Source: Paenibacillus sp. BK033 (GTDB lineage Bacteria; Bacillota; Bacilli; Paenibacillales; Paenibacillaceae). From it: a stretch of 64,000 nt of DNA. Positions within the stretch are counted from its first letter, which is position 1; every line of letters starts with the position of its first letter. The position numbers and the translations under genes were made by a program. The notes under the pieces were generated by a model, which searched no databases, was not told the origin of the DNA, and was given only the letters and a program-made list of their open reading frames with translations. Shown piece after piece: positions 48,956 to 56,901 of the stretch. The stretch lies in the NCBI RefSeq assembly GCF_004345425.1, contig NZ_SLVP01000001.1:1116001-1180000 (forward strand), given 5' to 3'.

Positions 48956-49795
48956 ATGAATGAAGAGCGACGCCAGATTATCGTCAGAGAGATTGAGCAT
49001 TGGAGCAGAAGCAAATTGCTGCCGGATCAATACTGTGATTTTCTGCTTAACTTGTATATGGATCATGATCAGGAAACAAAGCGAGAATCCAATCATTCGA
49101 TCGCCAAAGCGGTAATGGCCGTACAACGAGCTTCCGGCAAGCATTGGCTCCTTACATTTGGTTTTTTTACCTTAATTTCCTTTGTTGTGCTTTATTTTAA
49201 CGTTTTTCACCCCCTATTGCAAATTGGGGTTTCGGCCGTTGGCGTCATTGGATTGTTAGGGTTTGGCGCGCGTTTGAGGCGCCGCCACGAGCCCGCAGGT
49301 CTTGCCGTAACCGGTGCAGGCATGCTATTGATGCTTGGTGCAGGCCTATACATATTGGATCAGCATGAGATGACGGATTGGGGCTGGAAGGCAGGGATGC
49401 TTGGTTTATGCGCGCTGTTCTGGGTGGTGTACGGAATTGCGGCAAGAATCCAGCTGCTGCATCTTTGCGGCTGGCTTGCGGGAATAATGGTATATGCATG
49501 GCTGCTGGCCAAGTTTACCAGCGCTCCGGAGTGGTATGAATCGCAGCTTTACTGGATGCCGCTCTCGATTCTGTTCGGCTGGGCATGCTGGTTTGTTCAC
49601 CGTTGGTCCAAGCAAGCAGCCTTGGTTTTATTTGCGGCATGCGCGATCTTATGGTTTATGCCGGAGTTATACGAAATGATTGCATGGAACGAGCCGGTTA
49701 TGCTGCAGCTGCAGCTTCAATTGCTGCTGAAGATTGCCGCTGGCGGCGGGTTGTTGTTCTTTATGCGAAAACAATGGATGGTGTGGGTTGCTTAA
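48956..49795 (+). CDS. Multi-pass membrane protein, DUF2157-like
   Basis: This 279-residue protein has a cytoplasmic N-terminal helical region (MNEERRQIIVREIEHWSRSK). About seven membrane segments follow from residue 63 on. The layout, a charged N-terminus followed by stacked helices rich in Gly/Trp, resembles DUF2157 family proteins. The function is unknown. Its last base overlaps the trmK ATG (TAATG), so the two are coupled. In B. subtilis, cccA lies between sigA and trmK, and here this gene takes that place. The ribosome site is weak. Confidence 0.75.
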   Translation: MNEERRQIIVREIEHWSRSKLLPDQYCDFLLNLYMDHDQETKRESNHSIAKAVMAVQRASGKHWLLTFGFFTLISFVVLYFNVFHPLLQIGVSAVGVIGLLGFGARLRRRHEPAGLAVTGAGMLLMLGAGLYILDQHEMTDWGWKAGMLGLCALFWVVYGIAARIQLLHLCGWLAGIMVYAWLLAKFTSAPEWYESQLYWMPLSILFGWACWFVHRWSKQAALVLFAACAILWFMPELYEMIAWNEPVMLQLQLQLLLKIAAGGGLLFFMRKQWMVWVA

Positions 49796-50583
49796 TGTTG
49801 AAATTATCGAGACGTCTGCAAAGAATCGCAGACTTTGTAACGCCGGGCTCGCGCGTAGCGGACATCGGTTCCGATCATGCGCTGCTTCCGGTCTATTTGA
49901 TTCAGTCGGGACGAGTGCCGTCTGCTATTGCAGGCGAACTGAATCCCGGTCCGTTCGAAGCGGCACGCAAGCAAGCGGCGGATGCCGGCCTTACCGGCAA
50001 GCTGCAGGTAAGGCGCGGGGACGGTTTATCCGTTCTGCAACCGGGCGAAGCCGACACGGTAACGATTGCGGGAATGGGCGGCAGCTTGATGAGCGGCATT
50101 CTGGAAGAGGGTTATTCCGCCGGGAAGCTGGACGGCGTCAAGGAGCTTGTTCTTCAGCCTAATATCGGCGAGGAATTTGTGCGAGGCTGGCTGCTCAAGC
50201 GAGGATGGTTCCTTGCGGAAGAATCCATTTTGGAAGAAGACGATAAAATTTACGAAGTGCTGCATGCCTTCAAGTATGATGAGGCGGAATGGAAGAAACG
50301 AAATACGGAGATATATGATGCCTCTTTTCTTACGCTCCCGGCTTATCAGGAGAAGGGGGCAGCGATTTTGGAGAAGATGGGACCGCATCTCCTTCGTGCT
50401 CCGCAGGAGGTCTTTTTCAAGAAATGGCGCTTGGAGCTTGATAAGCTTCGCAAGATTGTAGCTCAGATGTCCCAATCCGATCTGGAGCAGGCAGAGCAGA
50501 AGAAACAGCAGTTCCTAGAAGAAATGAGTGTAATCGAGGAGGTGCTTCAATGTTTGCAAACGGGCAGACCGTCGTCCAAATAA
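49795..50583 (+). CDS. trmK: tRNA (adenine-22 N1)-methyltransferase TrmK
   Basis: TrmK makes m1A22 in tRNA. The 262-residue protein has the SAM motif VADIGSDHALLP (21-32), ELNPGPFEAA and TVTIAGMGGSLM. The C-terminal half has a coiled-coil stretch (QSDLEQAEQKKQQFLEE). The ATG at 49795 overlaps the upstream stop codon; an upstream-extended frame in the previous gene is not coding. It overlaps the next gene by 34 bases. Confidence 0.94.
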   Translation: MLKLSRRLQRIADFVTPGSRVADIGSDHALLPVYLIQSGRVPSAIAGELNPGPFEAARKQAADAGLTGKLQVRRGDGLSVLQPGEADTVTIAGMGGSLMSGILEEGYSAGKLDGVKELVLQPNIGEEFVRGWLLKRGWFLAEESILEEDDKIYEVLHAFKYDEAEWKKRNTEIYDASFLTLPAYQEKGAAILEKMGPHLLRAPQEVFFKKWRLELDKLRKIVAQMSQSDLEQAEQKKQQFLEEMSVIEEVLQCLQTGRPSSK

Positions 50584-51671
50584 TGGAGCAGCTGGCACCA
50601 AAGCATTATGCGGTCGAGAATGACAAAATCGGGCTGCAGCTTGGGACGTTAAATAAGGAGATCCGGAAAATCGTTGTAGCTCTGGATGTGACGGACGAAG
50701 TCGTCGATGAAGCCATTGCCGCCGGAGCGGAGCTAATCATCGCGCATCATGCCATCATCTACCGGCCTTTGGCGAAGCTGGATACGTCTACTCCGGCAGG
50801 CAGGCTTTACGAGAAGCTAATTAAGAATGAAATCGCGGTCTATATATCGCATACCAATCTGGATGTGGCTGACGGCGGCATCAACGACTGGATGGCCGAT
50901 CTGGTTGGCATTAAGGCGGAAGGCCGCCAATGTCTTGAAGAGGTGCATACGGATAAGCTGTATAAGCTGGTTGTATTTGTCCCGGAGGATCAGCATGAAA
51001 AGGTGCTTCAAGCGATGTTTAATGCCGGCGCAGGCCATATCGGCGACTACAGCCACTGCAGCTTTAATATCGAAGGAACCGGAACCTTCTTGCCTGGGGA
51101 AGGCACGAATCCGTTTATCGGCAAGCCGGGGCAATTGGAAAAAGCGAAGGAAATCCGCATTGAAACGATTGTTCCGCACAGCGTTCACCGCAAGGTTGTT
51201 CAGGCTATGCTGAAGGCTCATCCTTACGAAGAAGTCGCCTATGACCTGTATTCGGTTGATCTGAAGGGCAGATCCTTTGGCCTTGGACGCAGCGGCAAGC
51301 TTGAGCAGCCAGTTACCCTAGGAGAACTGGCCCTGAAGGTAAAGGAAGTATTCGAGGTTCCTTATGTTCGCGTGGTTGGCGATCCGAACAGAGTTATTAA
51401 GAAAGCAGCCGTATTAGGCGGCTCAGGGGGGCGTTATGCCCGTCATGCGCAATTTGCCGGTGCGGATGTTCTTATCACGGGGGACGTCGATTACCATTCC
51501 GCTCACGATGCGCTTGCAGACGGTCTTTCGATCATAGATCCTGGCCATAATGTCGAGAAGATTATGAAGCAGCGCGTAGCCGATTGGCTTAATCAGCAGC
51601 TTGCCGAACGGAAATACGAAACAAAGGCTGTTCCTTCAACCATTAATACGGAACCTTTCCGGTTTGTGTAG
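50550..51671 (+). CDS. yqfO: Nif3-like dinuclear metal centre protein (YqfO)
   Basis: This 373-residue protein has the NIF3 fold with metal-binding histidines in LIIAHHAIIYRPL, SHTNLDVADGG and ITGDVDYHSAHDA. A central inserted domain (about 130-230, LYKLVVFVPEDQHEKVLQAM) is typical of the long Firmicute form. It is often annotated as GTP cyclohydrolase type 1-like, but the real activity is not known. GGAGGTG is upstream of the ATG. It overlaps trmK. Confidence 0.92.
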   Translation: MFANGQTVVQIMEQLAPKHYAVENDKIGLQLGTLNKEIRKIVVALDVTDEVVDEAIAAGAELIIAHHAIIYRPLAKLDTSTPAGRLYEKLIKNEIAVYISHTNLDVADGGINDWMADLVGIKAEGRQCLEEVHTDKLYKLVVFVPEDQHEKVLQAMFNAGAGHIGDYSHCSFNIEGTGTFLPGEGTNPFIGKPGQLEKAKEIRIETIVPHSVHRKVVQAMLKAHPYEEVAYDLYSVDLKGRSFGLGRSGKLEQPVTLGELALKVKEVFEVPYVRVVGDPNRVIKKAAVLGGSGGRYARHAQFAGADVLITGDVDYHSAHDALADGLSIIDPGHNVEKIMKQRVADWLNQQLAERKYETKAVPSTINTEPFRFV

Positions 51672-51692
51672 CAATTGGGACTATAAAACAGG

Positions 51693-51721
51693 TTGAGGTT
51701 TTGTAAAATACCCTGTATACT
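51693..51721 (+). promoter_or_regulatory. Sigma-A promoter of rnpB
   Basis: TTGAGG (51693-51698) and TATACT (51716-51721) are 17 bases apart. They place the start near 51728, which agrees with the 5' end of the RNA. Confidence 0.75.
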
Positions 51722-51727
51722 TATTCG

Positions 51728-52139
51728 TGCATCGGAAAGTTTGACAGACAATCGCTGGCGGCCTTGTTGCCGCGAGAGGAAAGTCCGGGCTCCACAGGGC
51801 AGGGTGCTGGATAACGTCCAGTCAGCGCGAGCTGAAGGATAGTGCCACAGAAATGGACCGCCGATGGCCGGCTTACGCCGGCACAGGCAAGGGTGGAACC
51901 GTGGTGTAAGAGACCACGAGGAGTATGGGTGACTATATTCCTGGTAAACCCCACTTGGAGCAAGACCGAGAGAACGTAGCAGCCTAGAGCTGCAGCCTTA
52001 GCCCGAGGCTCGTTCGGGTTGGTTGCTTGAGCTGTTTAGCAATGAACAGCCTAGATAGATGATTGTCGCTTCGCTGTGGGAGGGTCGTTCCCGTTAATAC
52101 CACTTGAAGTACAGAACCCGGCTTACGGCAAACTTTCCG
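51728..52139 (+). ncRNA. rnpB: RNase P RNA, class A features
   Basis: The RNA is the catalytic subunit that matures tRNA 5' ends. The conserved GAGGAAAGTCCGGGCTCCAC, GATAGATGATTGTC and ACAGAACCCGGCTTA segments are present. The 5' CGGAAAGTTTG pairs with the 3' CAAACTTTCCG, closing P1. ACCGCCGATGGCC, TAAGAGACCAC and GGTAAACCCCAC then TTGGAGCAAGACC match class A (E. coli-like) layout rather than the class B of Bacillus. It has its own promoter and terminator. Confidence 0.96.
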
Positions 52140-52157
52140 CAACGGACAACAAATTAC

Positions 52158-52187
52158 GCCTCCTGGCATTCGCCGGGAGGCTTTTTT
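52158..52187 (+). terminator. Rho-independent terminator of rnpB
   Basis: The stem GCCTCCTGGC / GCCGGGAGGC over ATTC is followed by TTTTTT. Confidence 0.9.
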
Positions 52188-52226
52188 GTTGCTTGCTTGC
52201 GGAAATATTAGGTGGTTGGCTCGTCG

Positions 52227-52272
52227 GGGACGGAGTGTCTCTCCGCTTCGCAAGAGATACCCTTTCCCTTCC
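52227..52272. repeat. Short hairpin of the GGGTAT family, copy 3
   Basis: GGGGACGGAGTGTCTC pairs with GAGATACCCTTTCCC around a short loop (TCCGCTTCGCAA). The arms match those of the 4482 element (GGGGACAGGGTATCTCC / GGAGATACCCTTTACCCC) at most positions. It lies in the roughly 500 bp gene-free stretch after rnpB. Confidence 0.6.
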
Positions 52273-52356
52273 TCAATCGAACAACCGAGGTCGCCTCATA
52301 AGGCTTTGCCGCTTGCCGCTCGGTAAAGATTCGTTCGTATTGGCGGATCTGCGATG

Positions 52357-52537
52357 TTGTACGAAATGCACGATATTTCAAGGTAGCAGCAAAAGGAGGG
52401 AGATATATTGCAGAAAATGCAGGATATCTCGCCCGGGAAGGCTTCAAATATGCATGCTTGGCGAAATATACTGCATTTCATACAGCATAAGTCCGATTCC
52501 AGGTTCAAGAGAGCTTATTATACTGTATTTCGTGCAA
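52357..52537. repeat. Four-copy, head-to-head 20 bp motif
   Basis: Two forward copies are TTGTACGAAATGCACGATAT (52357-52376) and TTGCAGAAAATGCAGGATAT (52408-52427). Two reverse copies are ATATACTGCATTTCATACAG (52466-52485) and TATACTGTATTTCGTGCAA (52519-52537). They are arranged forward-forward-reverse-reverse. The outer and inner pairs could each base-pair, making one large cruciform or nested hairpin. There is no coding content. Confidence 0.7.
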
Positions 52538-52566
52538 GGTGAGCAGATTGTCGTCACCCGAAAAGA

Positions 52567-52605
52567 AAAGCATCCTCGGCGAAATGGCAGAGGATGCTTT
52601 CCGTT
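52567..52605. terminator. Hairpin downstream of the subtilase gene (bidirectional)
   Basis: AAAAGCATCCTC pairs with GAGGATGCTTT. On the minus strand it is followed by TTTTCTTTTC, so it probably ends the minus-strand subtilase transcript about 90 bases after its stop. On the plus strand a T-run (GTTTTTG) follows a short gap. Confidence 0.65.
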
Positions 52606-52689
52606 TTTGTAGAATTGAACGGCGGGAGTCCACAGCGGCTGGAAGAAGATACTGTCCGTAACGAGCCATCTGCTACGCAAACATTGGTC

Positions 52690-54552
52690 TTAATCCGCTT
52701 TATAGCGCCGGCTAATCGCCTCCAGGCGGCGTTCGGTTTGGCTTGGAAAGTTCTGAAGGGCGGTCGTATAGTTCGATGCCGACTTCAGAGCTTTGTCTAC
52801 GTCGATCAGGCCGTAGCCGTAATAGTTATCTTTGCCTTTGTCGCCAAGATCAATGGCGGATTTGCGCATGATGTCCATAACCTCTTCATTGTTGAGGTCA
52901 GGGTTAATCGAGCGAATCAATCCGGCTAATGCCGCAACATGAGGGCTCGCCATTGAAGTGCCCGACAACGCCGCGTACTGGCTGCCCGGATACGTGCTGG
53001 CGATGCTGTCGCCAGGCGCCGCTACGTCAATGTAATCGCCATAGTTCGAGAACGAGGCTTTATTTTTACCCGCGTCCGTTGCCGCGACTGCAAACACTTC
53101 CGGATATGCAGCCGGGTATCCAGGACGGTCCGTATTATCATTGCCGCTTGCCGCAACCATCACGACGTCATGATCGTAAGCATACTTAATCGCATCGTGA
53201 AGAAACTCGGCTTGCGCATAGTTGCCTAAACTCATGTTAATGACTTTGGCGCCGTGATCCGTGGCCCAGATAATGCCTTGCGCTACGGAATAGGTCGAGC
53301 CTGCGCCGCTGCTATCGAGCACTTTAACCGGCATAATTTTGTTATACCAGGAGATGCCTGCTACACCCTCGCCATTGTTGACGGTAGCGCCAATGATGCC
53401 CGCCACATGGGTGCCGTGACCAACGTCGTCATTTGGAGCGGCGTTTGAATCCACGATATTTGTGCCGTTAAGCAGCTTGCCCTTCAAATCGGGATGATCG
53501 GCTTGGACCCCGGTATCCAGAATCGCTACGATAACCTTGTCGTTGCCTTTCGATAAGCCCCAGCCCTTTTCGGTTTCGATGGAAGGCAGGTTCCACTGGT
53601 ATTGGGAGTACAGGGCATCGTTAGGGGTAATAATATCCGCCGAGTCACCAGCTGTTTCGTTTGTCAGGTAGAGATAGTGAGGCTCAACGTATTCGGTTTT
53701 CCAGGATTTCTGGAAATAATGAACCATTTTATCCGCATCCATGTTCTTCGAACGGAATACGTAGGTATCGCCAATACGCTGAATTTTCTCGGCATTGATT
53801 TTTTGCTTGATTTGTTCTAATTGCTTGTTGGTCAGCTTATCCTGAAAATGTACAACCACATCCTTGACGTGATAATGACTGGCATTACCGTTGTCTTCGC
53901 CATTACGAACCGTCGTCTCGCGGTTGGTATTGGGTTCTACCGATTCAATCCGGTAGTTGCCTTCGGCCGGGTAAGGCACAAGCCGCAAATTCCGTTTTTG
54001 ATGACGTTCGACCTGCATAACGATATCTTGGTTAATGACACCAACGACGCCAATGCCGTTATTTTTGCCGCTAGGAACGCCAAGCACCATGTACCGGCTG
54101 CCGGTGTCGCTCATGAATGGCTTGGAATGATAGTGCTGGCCTGCTTTTACTTGCGCTTTTGCATCGGCCACGTATTGCGAAGCCGTTTTGTCCGGAAGCG
54201 CGCCGCGCTCAACGCTCCGGTCACCGTTGATCCAGCTGATGTAGACCATATGCTTATGCATGCTCATCATATGGGCTACTTTATCGGACTGAGCTTTCAT
54301 TGCGCCTTTATTGGTATCTCCGGTCATCAGCTTGCGGAATTCCTTGCTGCACTCGGTTGTGCAGAGCAAAGCGGTTGCGTCCATATCTTTGTTTAAGGTT
54401 TTGACTTTCAGTGCCTTTTCCTGATGTGCCGAGAAATTTCTTACCTCGGACTCAGGTGCTTTCCGGTCATGAAATATATATCGCGTACCGGGTACAACAA
54501 TAGCTACCAGTGCTATAATGGCGCAAAGACCAACCCATTTTTTCGCATTCAT
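52690..54552 (-). CDS. Membrane-anchored S8 (subtilisin-like) serine protease with N-terminal sensor-like region
   Basis: This 620-residue protein has an N-terminal membrane segment (about 7-24). An extracytoplasmic region of about 175 residues follows, then an I9-type propeptide (about 226-297). The catalytic domain is D346 (AILDTGVQADHPDL), H379 (VGHGTHVAG) and S533 (GTSMASPHVA). The region 30-200 contains YHSKPFMSDTGSRYMVLGVP and IGVVGVINQDI. That beta pattern is typical of Cache sensor domains, though this is inference. If no signal peptidase cuts, the protease stays tethered outside. It is divergent from ypuI. Confidence 0.9.
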   Translation of the reverse strand: MNAKKWVGLCAIIALVAIVVPGTRYIFHDRKAPESEVRNFSAHQEKALKVKTLNKDMDATALLCTTECSKEFRKLMTGDTNKGAMKAQSDKVAHMMSMHKHMVYISWINGDRSVERGALPDKTASQYVADAKAQVKAGQHYHSKPFMSDTGSRYMVLGVPSGKNNGIGVVGVINQDIVMQVERHQKRNLRLVPYPAEGNYRIESVEPNTNRETTVRNGEDNGNASHYHVKDVVVHFQDKLTNKQLEQIKQKINAEKIQRIGDTYVFRSKNMDADKMVHYFQKSWKTEYVEPHYLYLTNETAGDSADIITPNDALYSQYQWNLPSIETEKGWGLSKGNDKVIVAILDTGVQADHPDLKGKLLNGTNIVDSNAAPNDDVGHGTHVAGIIGATVNNGEGVAGISWYNKIMPVKVLDSSGAGSTYSVAQGIIWATDHGAKVINMSLGNYAQAEFLHDAIKYAYDHDVVMVAASGNDNTDRPGYPAAYPEVFAVAATDAGKNKASFSNYGDYIDVAAPGDSIASTYPGSQYAALSGTSMASPHVAALAGLIRSINPDLNNEEVMDIMRKSAIDLGDKGKDNYYGYGLIDVDKALKSASNYTTALQNFPSQTERRLEAISRRYKAD

Positions 54553-54741
54553 TGTTTCTTTCGTCCCTTCGTCGCTTATGCCAGCGTAGTTGCAACACTA
54601 ATGGTTAGGTTGCGCATCGCATGCCTGAAAATATGCGCCGGACAATGTCTGAACCGCCAGTACCAAACCAATGTAATTTGTGGTATCATGTTGTTGATGC
54701 CTAAGTTTTTTTTGTTGTAGTAGAAGAAAGGGGAACTACCT

Positions 54742-55242
54742 ATGCCATCGACCAATGCGAAATCGCTTAGTGAAACATCGCGTACAAAGTTAAAAGATGC
54801 AATTAATCAATTGGAAACGTTTCTTAACCAGTATTCGCTGAACCAATTAATCGGCGAAGAAACCGGAGATGAAGCACAAACGTTTTACAAAGGCCTCTTG
54901 TCCGATTTGAGACATCTGTTGGTCTTCTCTGAAGTCTCTGTCGAGAAACTCGGAGTACTGCTCAGACGGCCAAATTTCGATAACGATTTTGCTGAACGCG
55001 CCTTATACGATGTTTACCATCAGTGCGTGAACGCCTTCTTCTATCCGAAGAATGAATGTTATTCGGAAGACGGCCGTTATGCTTATACCGGACAAGATGC
55101 CATCCGCTTCCGCTTCAAGCCGGTGCGCGAAGCACGCGACATCGTTCTCAGCGTATCCAAAATTTACGAAGAGCTCCGCGACGAGCTGGCGTACTACGAG
55201 AATGATTACATGACCCAGCGCCGTATGCAGGGGCAAAAATAG
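54742..55242 (+). CDS. YpuI family protein (DUF3907)
   Basis: This 166-residue, mostly helical protein starts MPSTNAKSLSETSRTKLKDA. It has VYHQCVNAFFYPKNECYSED and the end YEELRDELAYYENDYMTQRR, fitting the DUF3907 family named for B. subtilis YpuI. The function is unknown. An AGAAAGGGG site is upstream of the ATG. It is the first of a run of three small genes on the plus strand. Confidence 0.8.
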   Translation: MPSTNAKSLSETSRTKLKDAINQLETFLNQYSLNQLIGEETGDEAQTFYKGLLSDLRHLLVFSEVSVEKLGVLLRRPNFDNDFAERALYDVYHQCVNAFFYPKNECYSEDGRYAYTGQDAIRFRFKPVREARDIVLSVSKIYEELRDELAYYENDYMTQRRMQGQK

Positions 55243-55296
55243 GACGGAATGAATCACTTTCGATCAGGGAAACTTGATATCGGAGGTGATTTTTTT

Positions 55297-55503
55297 ATGC
55301 CGAAAGGTGTAACCTGCAGCGTATCCAATTGTACCTTCTGGAAAGAAGGCAACAATTGCGGCGCTGATGCCATTTCCGTTGAAATCGACCAGCATGCCGA
55401 CTTTAACGAAGAATTCGGAGCTGACGATCTTGGGCTTTATCATCAGGATCAAGCAACTACATCACCTGCTACTTGCTGTCACACTTTTAAGCCGAAGGAG
55501 TGA
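55297..55503 (+). CDS. DUF1540 domain-containing small cysteine protein
   Basis: This 68-residue protein has the pattern CSVSNCTFWKEGNNCGADAI followed by SVEID, and a C-terminal TCCHTFKPKE. This matches the DUF1540 family of small, probably metal-binding proteins common in spore-formers. The start is the ATG at 55297, with GGAGGTGAT upstream; an in-frame ATG at 55249 would add 16 residues without a ribosome site. Confidence 0.88.
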   Translation: MPKGVTCSVSNCTFWKEGNNCGADAISVEIDQHADFNEEFGADDLGLYHQDQATTSPATCCHTFKPKE

Positions 55504-55509
55504 TGGGAA

Positions 55510-55956
55510 ATGGATCAACGAGGCGTAAAAATCACGGATCGTCACAAAAACGATTATCCGCAATACGAAGTCTCTGCCCCTAACGCAATGCCGGATTTAA
55601 ATGGCGGTAAAGTGGAAGAATGGGCGAATGAAAATAACGTGGGCAACGTCCACGAAGAAATGGCAGCGGATTTCGCTGTTGACAGCCCAGTCTCCTATGT
55701 ACCGAGGGAACAAAAAATCGAAGAAGCGGCGGATGCGGTGGAATCCGGGGGAACAGCCCTTGGATGGGTAGCGCTTGTATTTGCGGCAGCATCCTGGTTC
55801 CTGTGGCCGGTGGTGCTGGGAATCACTTCTGCCGTGCTGGGCTTTATTGCTTACCGTCAGGGAGCAAGGGCGCTCGGCGGCTGGGCGATGGCGATTGGTC
55901 TAATCGCTGTATTGCTTTCATTAGTTATTGTTCCTTTTTATTACGCGGTTACTTGA
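55510..55956 (+). CDS. Two-helix membrane protein (DUF4190-like)
   Basis: This 148-residue protein has a polar N-terminal half (about 1-80). A hydrophobic C-terminal half follows with GWVALVFAAASWFLWPVVLG, ITSAVLGFIAYRQGARALGG and WAMAIGLIAVLLSLVIVPF, typical of the DUF4190 membrane hairpin. The function is unknown. It is six bases after the DUF1540 gene, and a strong terminator follows. Confidence 0.8.
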   Translation: MDQRGVKITDRHKNDYPQYEVSAPNAMPDLNGGKVEEWANENNVGNVHEEMAADFAVDSPVSYVPREQKIEEAADAVESGGTALGWVALVFAAASWFLWPVVLGITSAVLGFIAYRQGARALGGWAMAIGLIAVLLSLVIVPFYYAVT

Positions 55957-55959
55957 AGA

Positions 55960-55996
55960 AAAAGCCTCGGCCAGCAACTGGCCGGGGCTTTTTCAT
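55960..55996 (+). terminator. Rho-independent terminator
   Basis: AAAAAGCCTCGGCCAG pairs with CTGGCCGGGGCTTTTTC over CAA, with T's on the 3' arm. Confidence 0.85.
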
Positions 55997-56106
55997 GAAT
56001 ATCCATGTTACATACGGAAAAGTATTAATGGACTGTCAATAAGTTTGGATTGCCGCTCTGCCCGATTTTACCTATAATTTATAGATGTATGGGAGGGGAA
56101 CAACCA

Positions 56107-56901
56107 ATGATTATTGATATTCAGCACGCTAACTGGGAACGCGGGGACAAGCAGGTCCTTCATGATATCAATTGGAAAGTTCAGCCTAATGAGCATTGGT
56201 GTTTGCTTGGCTTGAACGGATCCGGGAAAACAACGCTGCTCAATATGATAAACGGGTATATTTGGCCAACCAGCGGACAGCTTTCGGTCCTTGGCAAAAA
56301 ATTCGGGGATTACGACTTGCGCGAGCTGCGCAAAAGCATCGGTTGGGTAAGCACCTCGCTTCAGCAAAAGCTGTACGGCAGCGAGAATGCCATCAATATC
56401 GTATTAAGCGGCAAGTTTGCTACGATTGGTCTTTACGATCATACCAATGAAGAGGACCGAGATCAGGCGCTTGCCCTGCTGACGAGTCTAGGCTGTGCCT
56501 ATTTGGCCGAACGCACCTATGATACGATGTCGCAAGGCGAACGGCAGCGCGTCTTGATTGCAAGAGCGTTAATGGCAAAGCCTAAGCTTCTTATCCTTGA
56601 CGAGCCATGCACGGGTCTTGACGTTTTTGCGAGAGAGCAGCTTTTGTCGATGATTCATAAGGTGGCAAAAGACGGACCCACTATTATATATGTCACGCAT
56701 CATGTGGAAGAAATTCTGCCTTGCTTCACTCACACGCTGTTGATTAAGCAAGGCGAAGTATTTGCCGCGGGGGTTACCAACGAGGTTTTAACCTCAGAGC
56801 GAATGAGCCGTTTCTTTGATGTTCCGGTAGAAATCGAACGCCGTGACGGCCGGAACTGGCTGTTCGTCAAACAATCGGAGTCGCTATGGAACTCGAATTA
56901 G
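56107..56901 (+). CDS. ABC transporter ATP-binding protein
   Basis: This 264-residue ATPase has the Walker A LLGLNGSGKTTLLN, the signature MSQGERQRVLIARAL and the Walker B LLILDEPCTGLD. It resembles the YlmA-type stand-alone ATPases. No permease is adjacent; the overlapping next gene is a membrane-bound hydrolase. The ATG at 56107 follows GGGAGGGGAA; an upstream frame to 56050 has no ribosome site. The transported substrate cannot be told. Confidence 0.88.
   Translation: MIIDIQHANWERGDKQVLHDINWKVQPNEHWCLLGLNGSGKTTLLNMINGYIWPTSGQLSVLGKKFGDYDLRELRKSIGWVSTSLQQKLYGSENAINIVLSGKFATIGLYDHTNEEDRDQALALLTSLGCAYLAERTYDTMSQGERQRVLIARALMAKPKLLILDEPCTGLDVFAREQLLSMIHKVAKDGPTIIYVTHHVEEILPCFTHTLLIKQGEVFAAGVTNEVLTSERMSRFFDVPVEIERRDGRNWLFVKQSESLWNSN

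Noticed and set aside
49585-49794. N-terminal extension of TrmK into the upstream membrane gene
   Set aside because: The added 70 residues come from another frame of the upstream gene. The ATG overlapping the stop at 49795 gives the correct family start.
51721-51963. 80-residue minus-strand frame over rnpB
   Set aside because: It lies within a structural RNA gene and has no supporting signal.
52076-52612. 178-residue plus-strand frame after rnpB
   Set aside because: It begins inside the RNase P RNA and crosses its terminator and two repeat elements. The composition is not protein-like.
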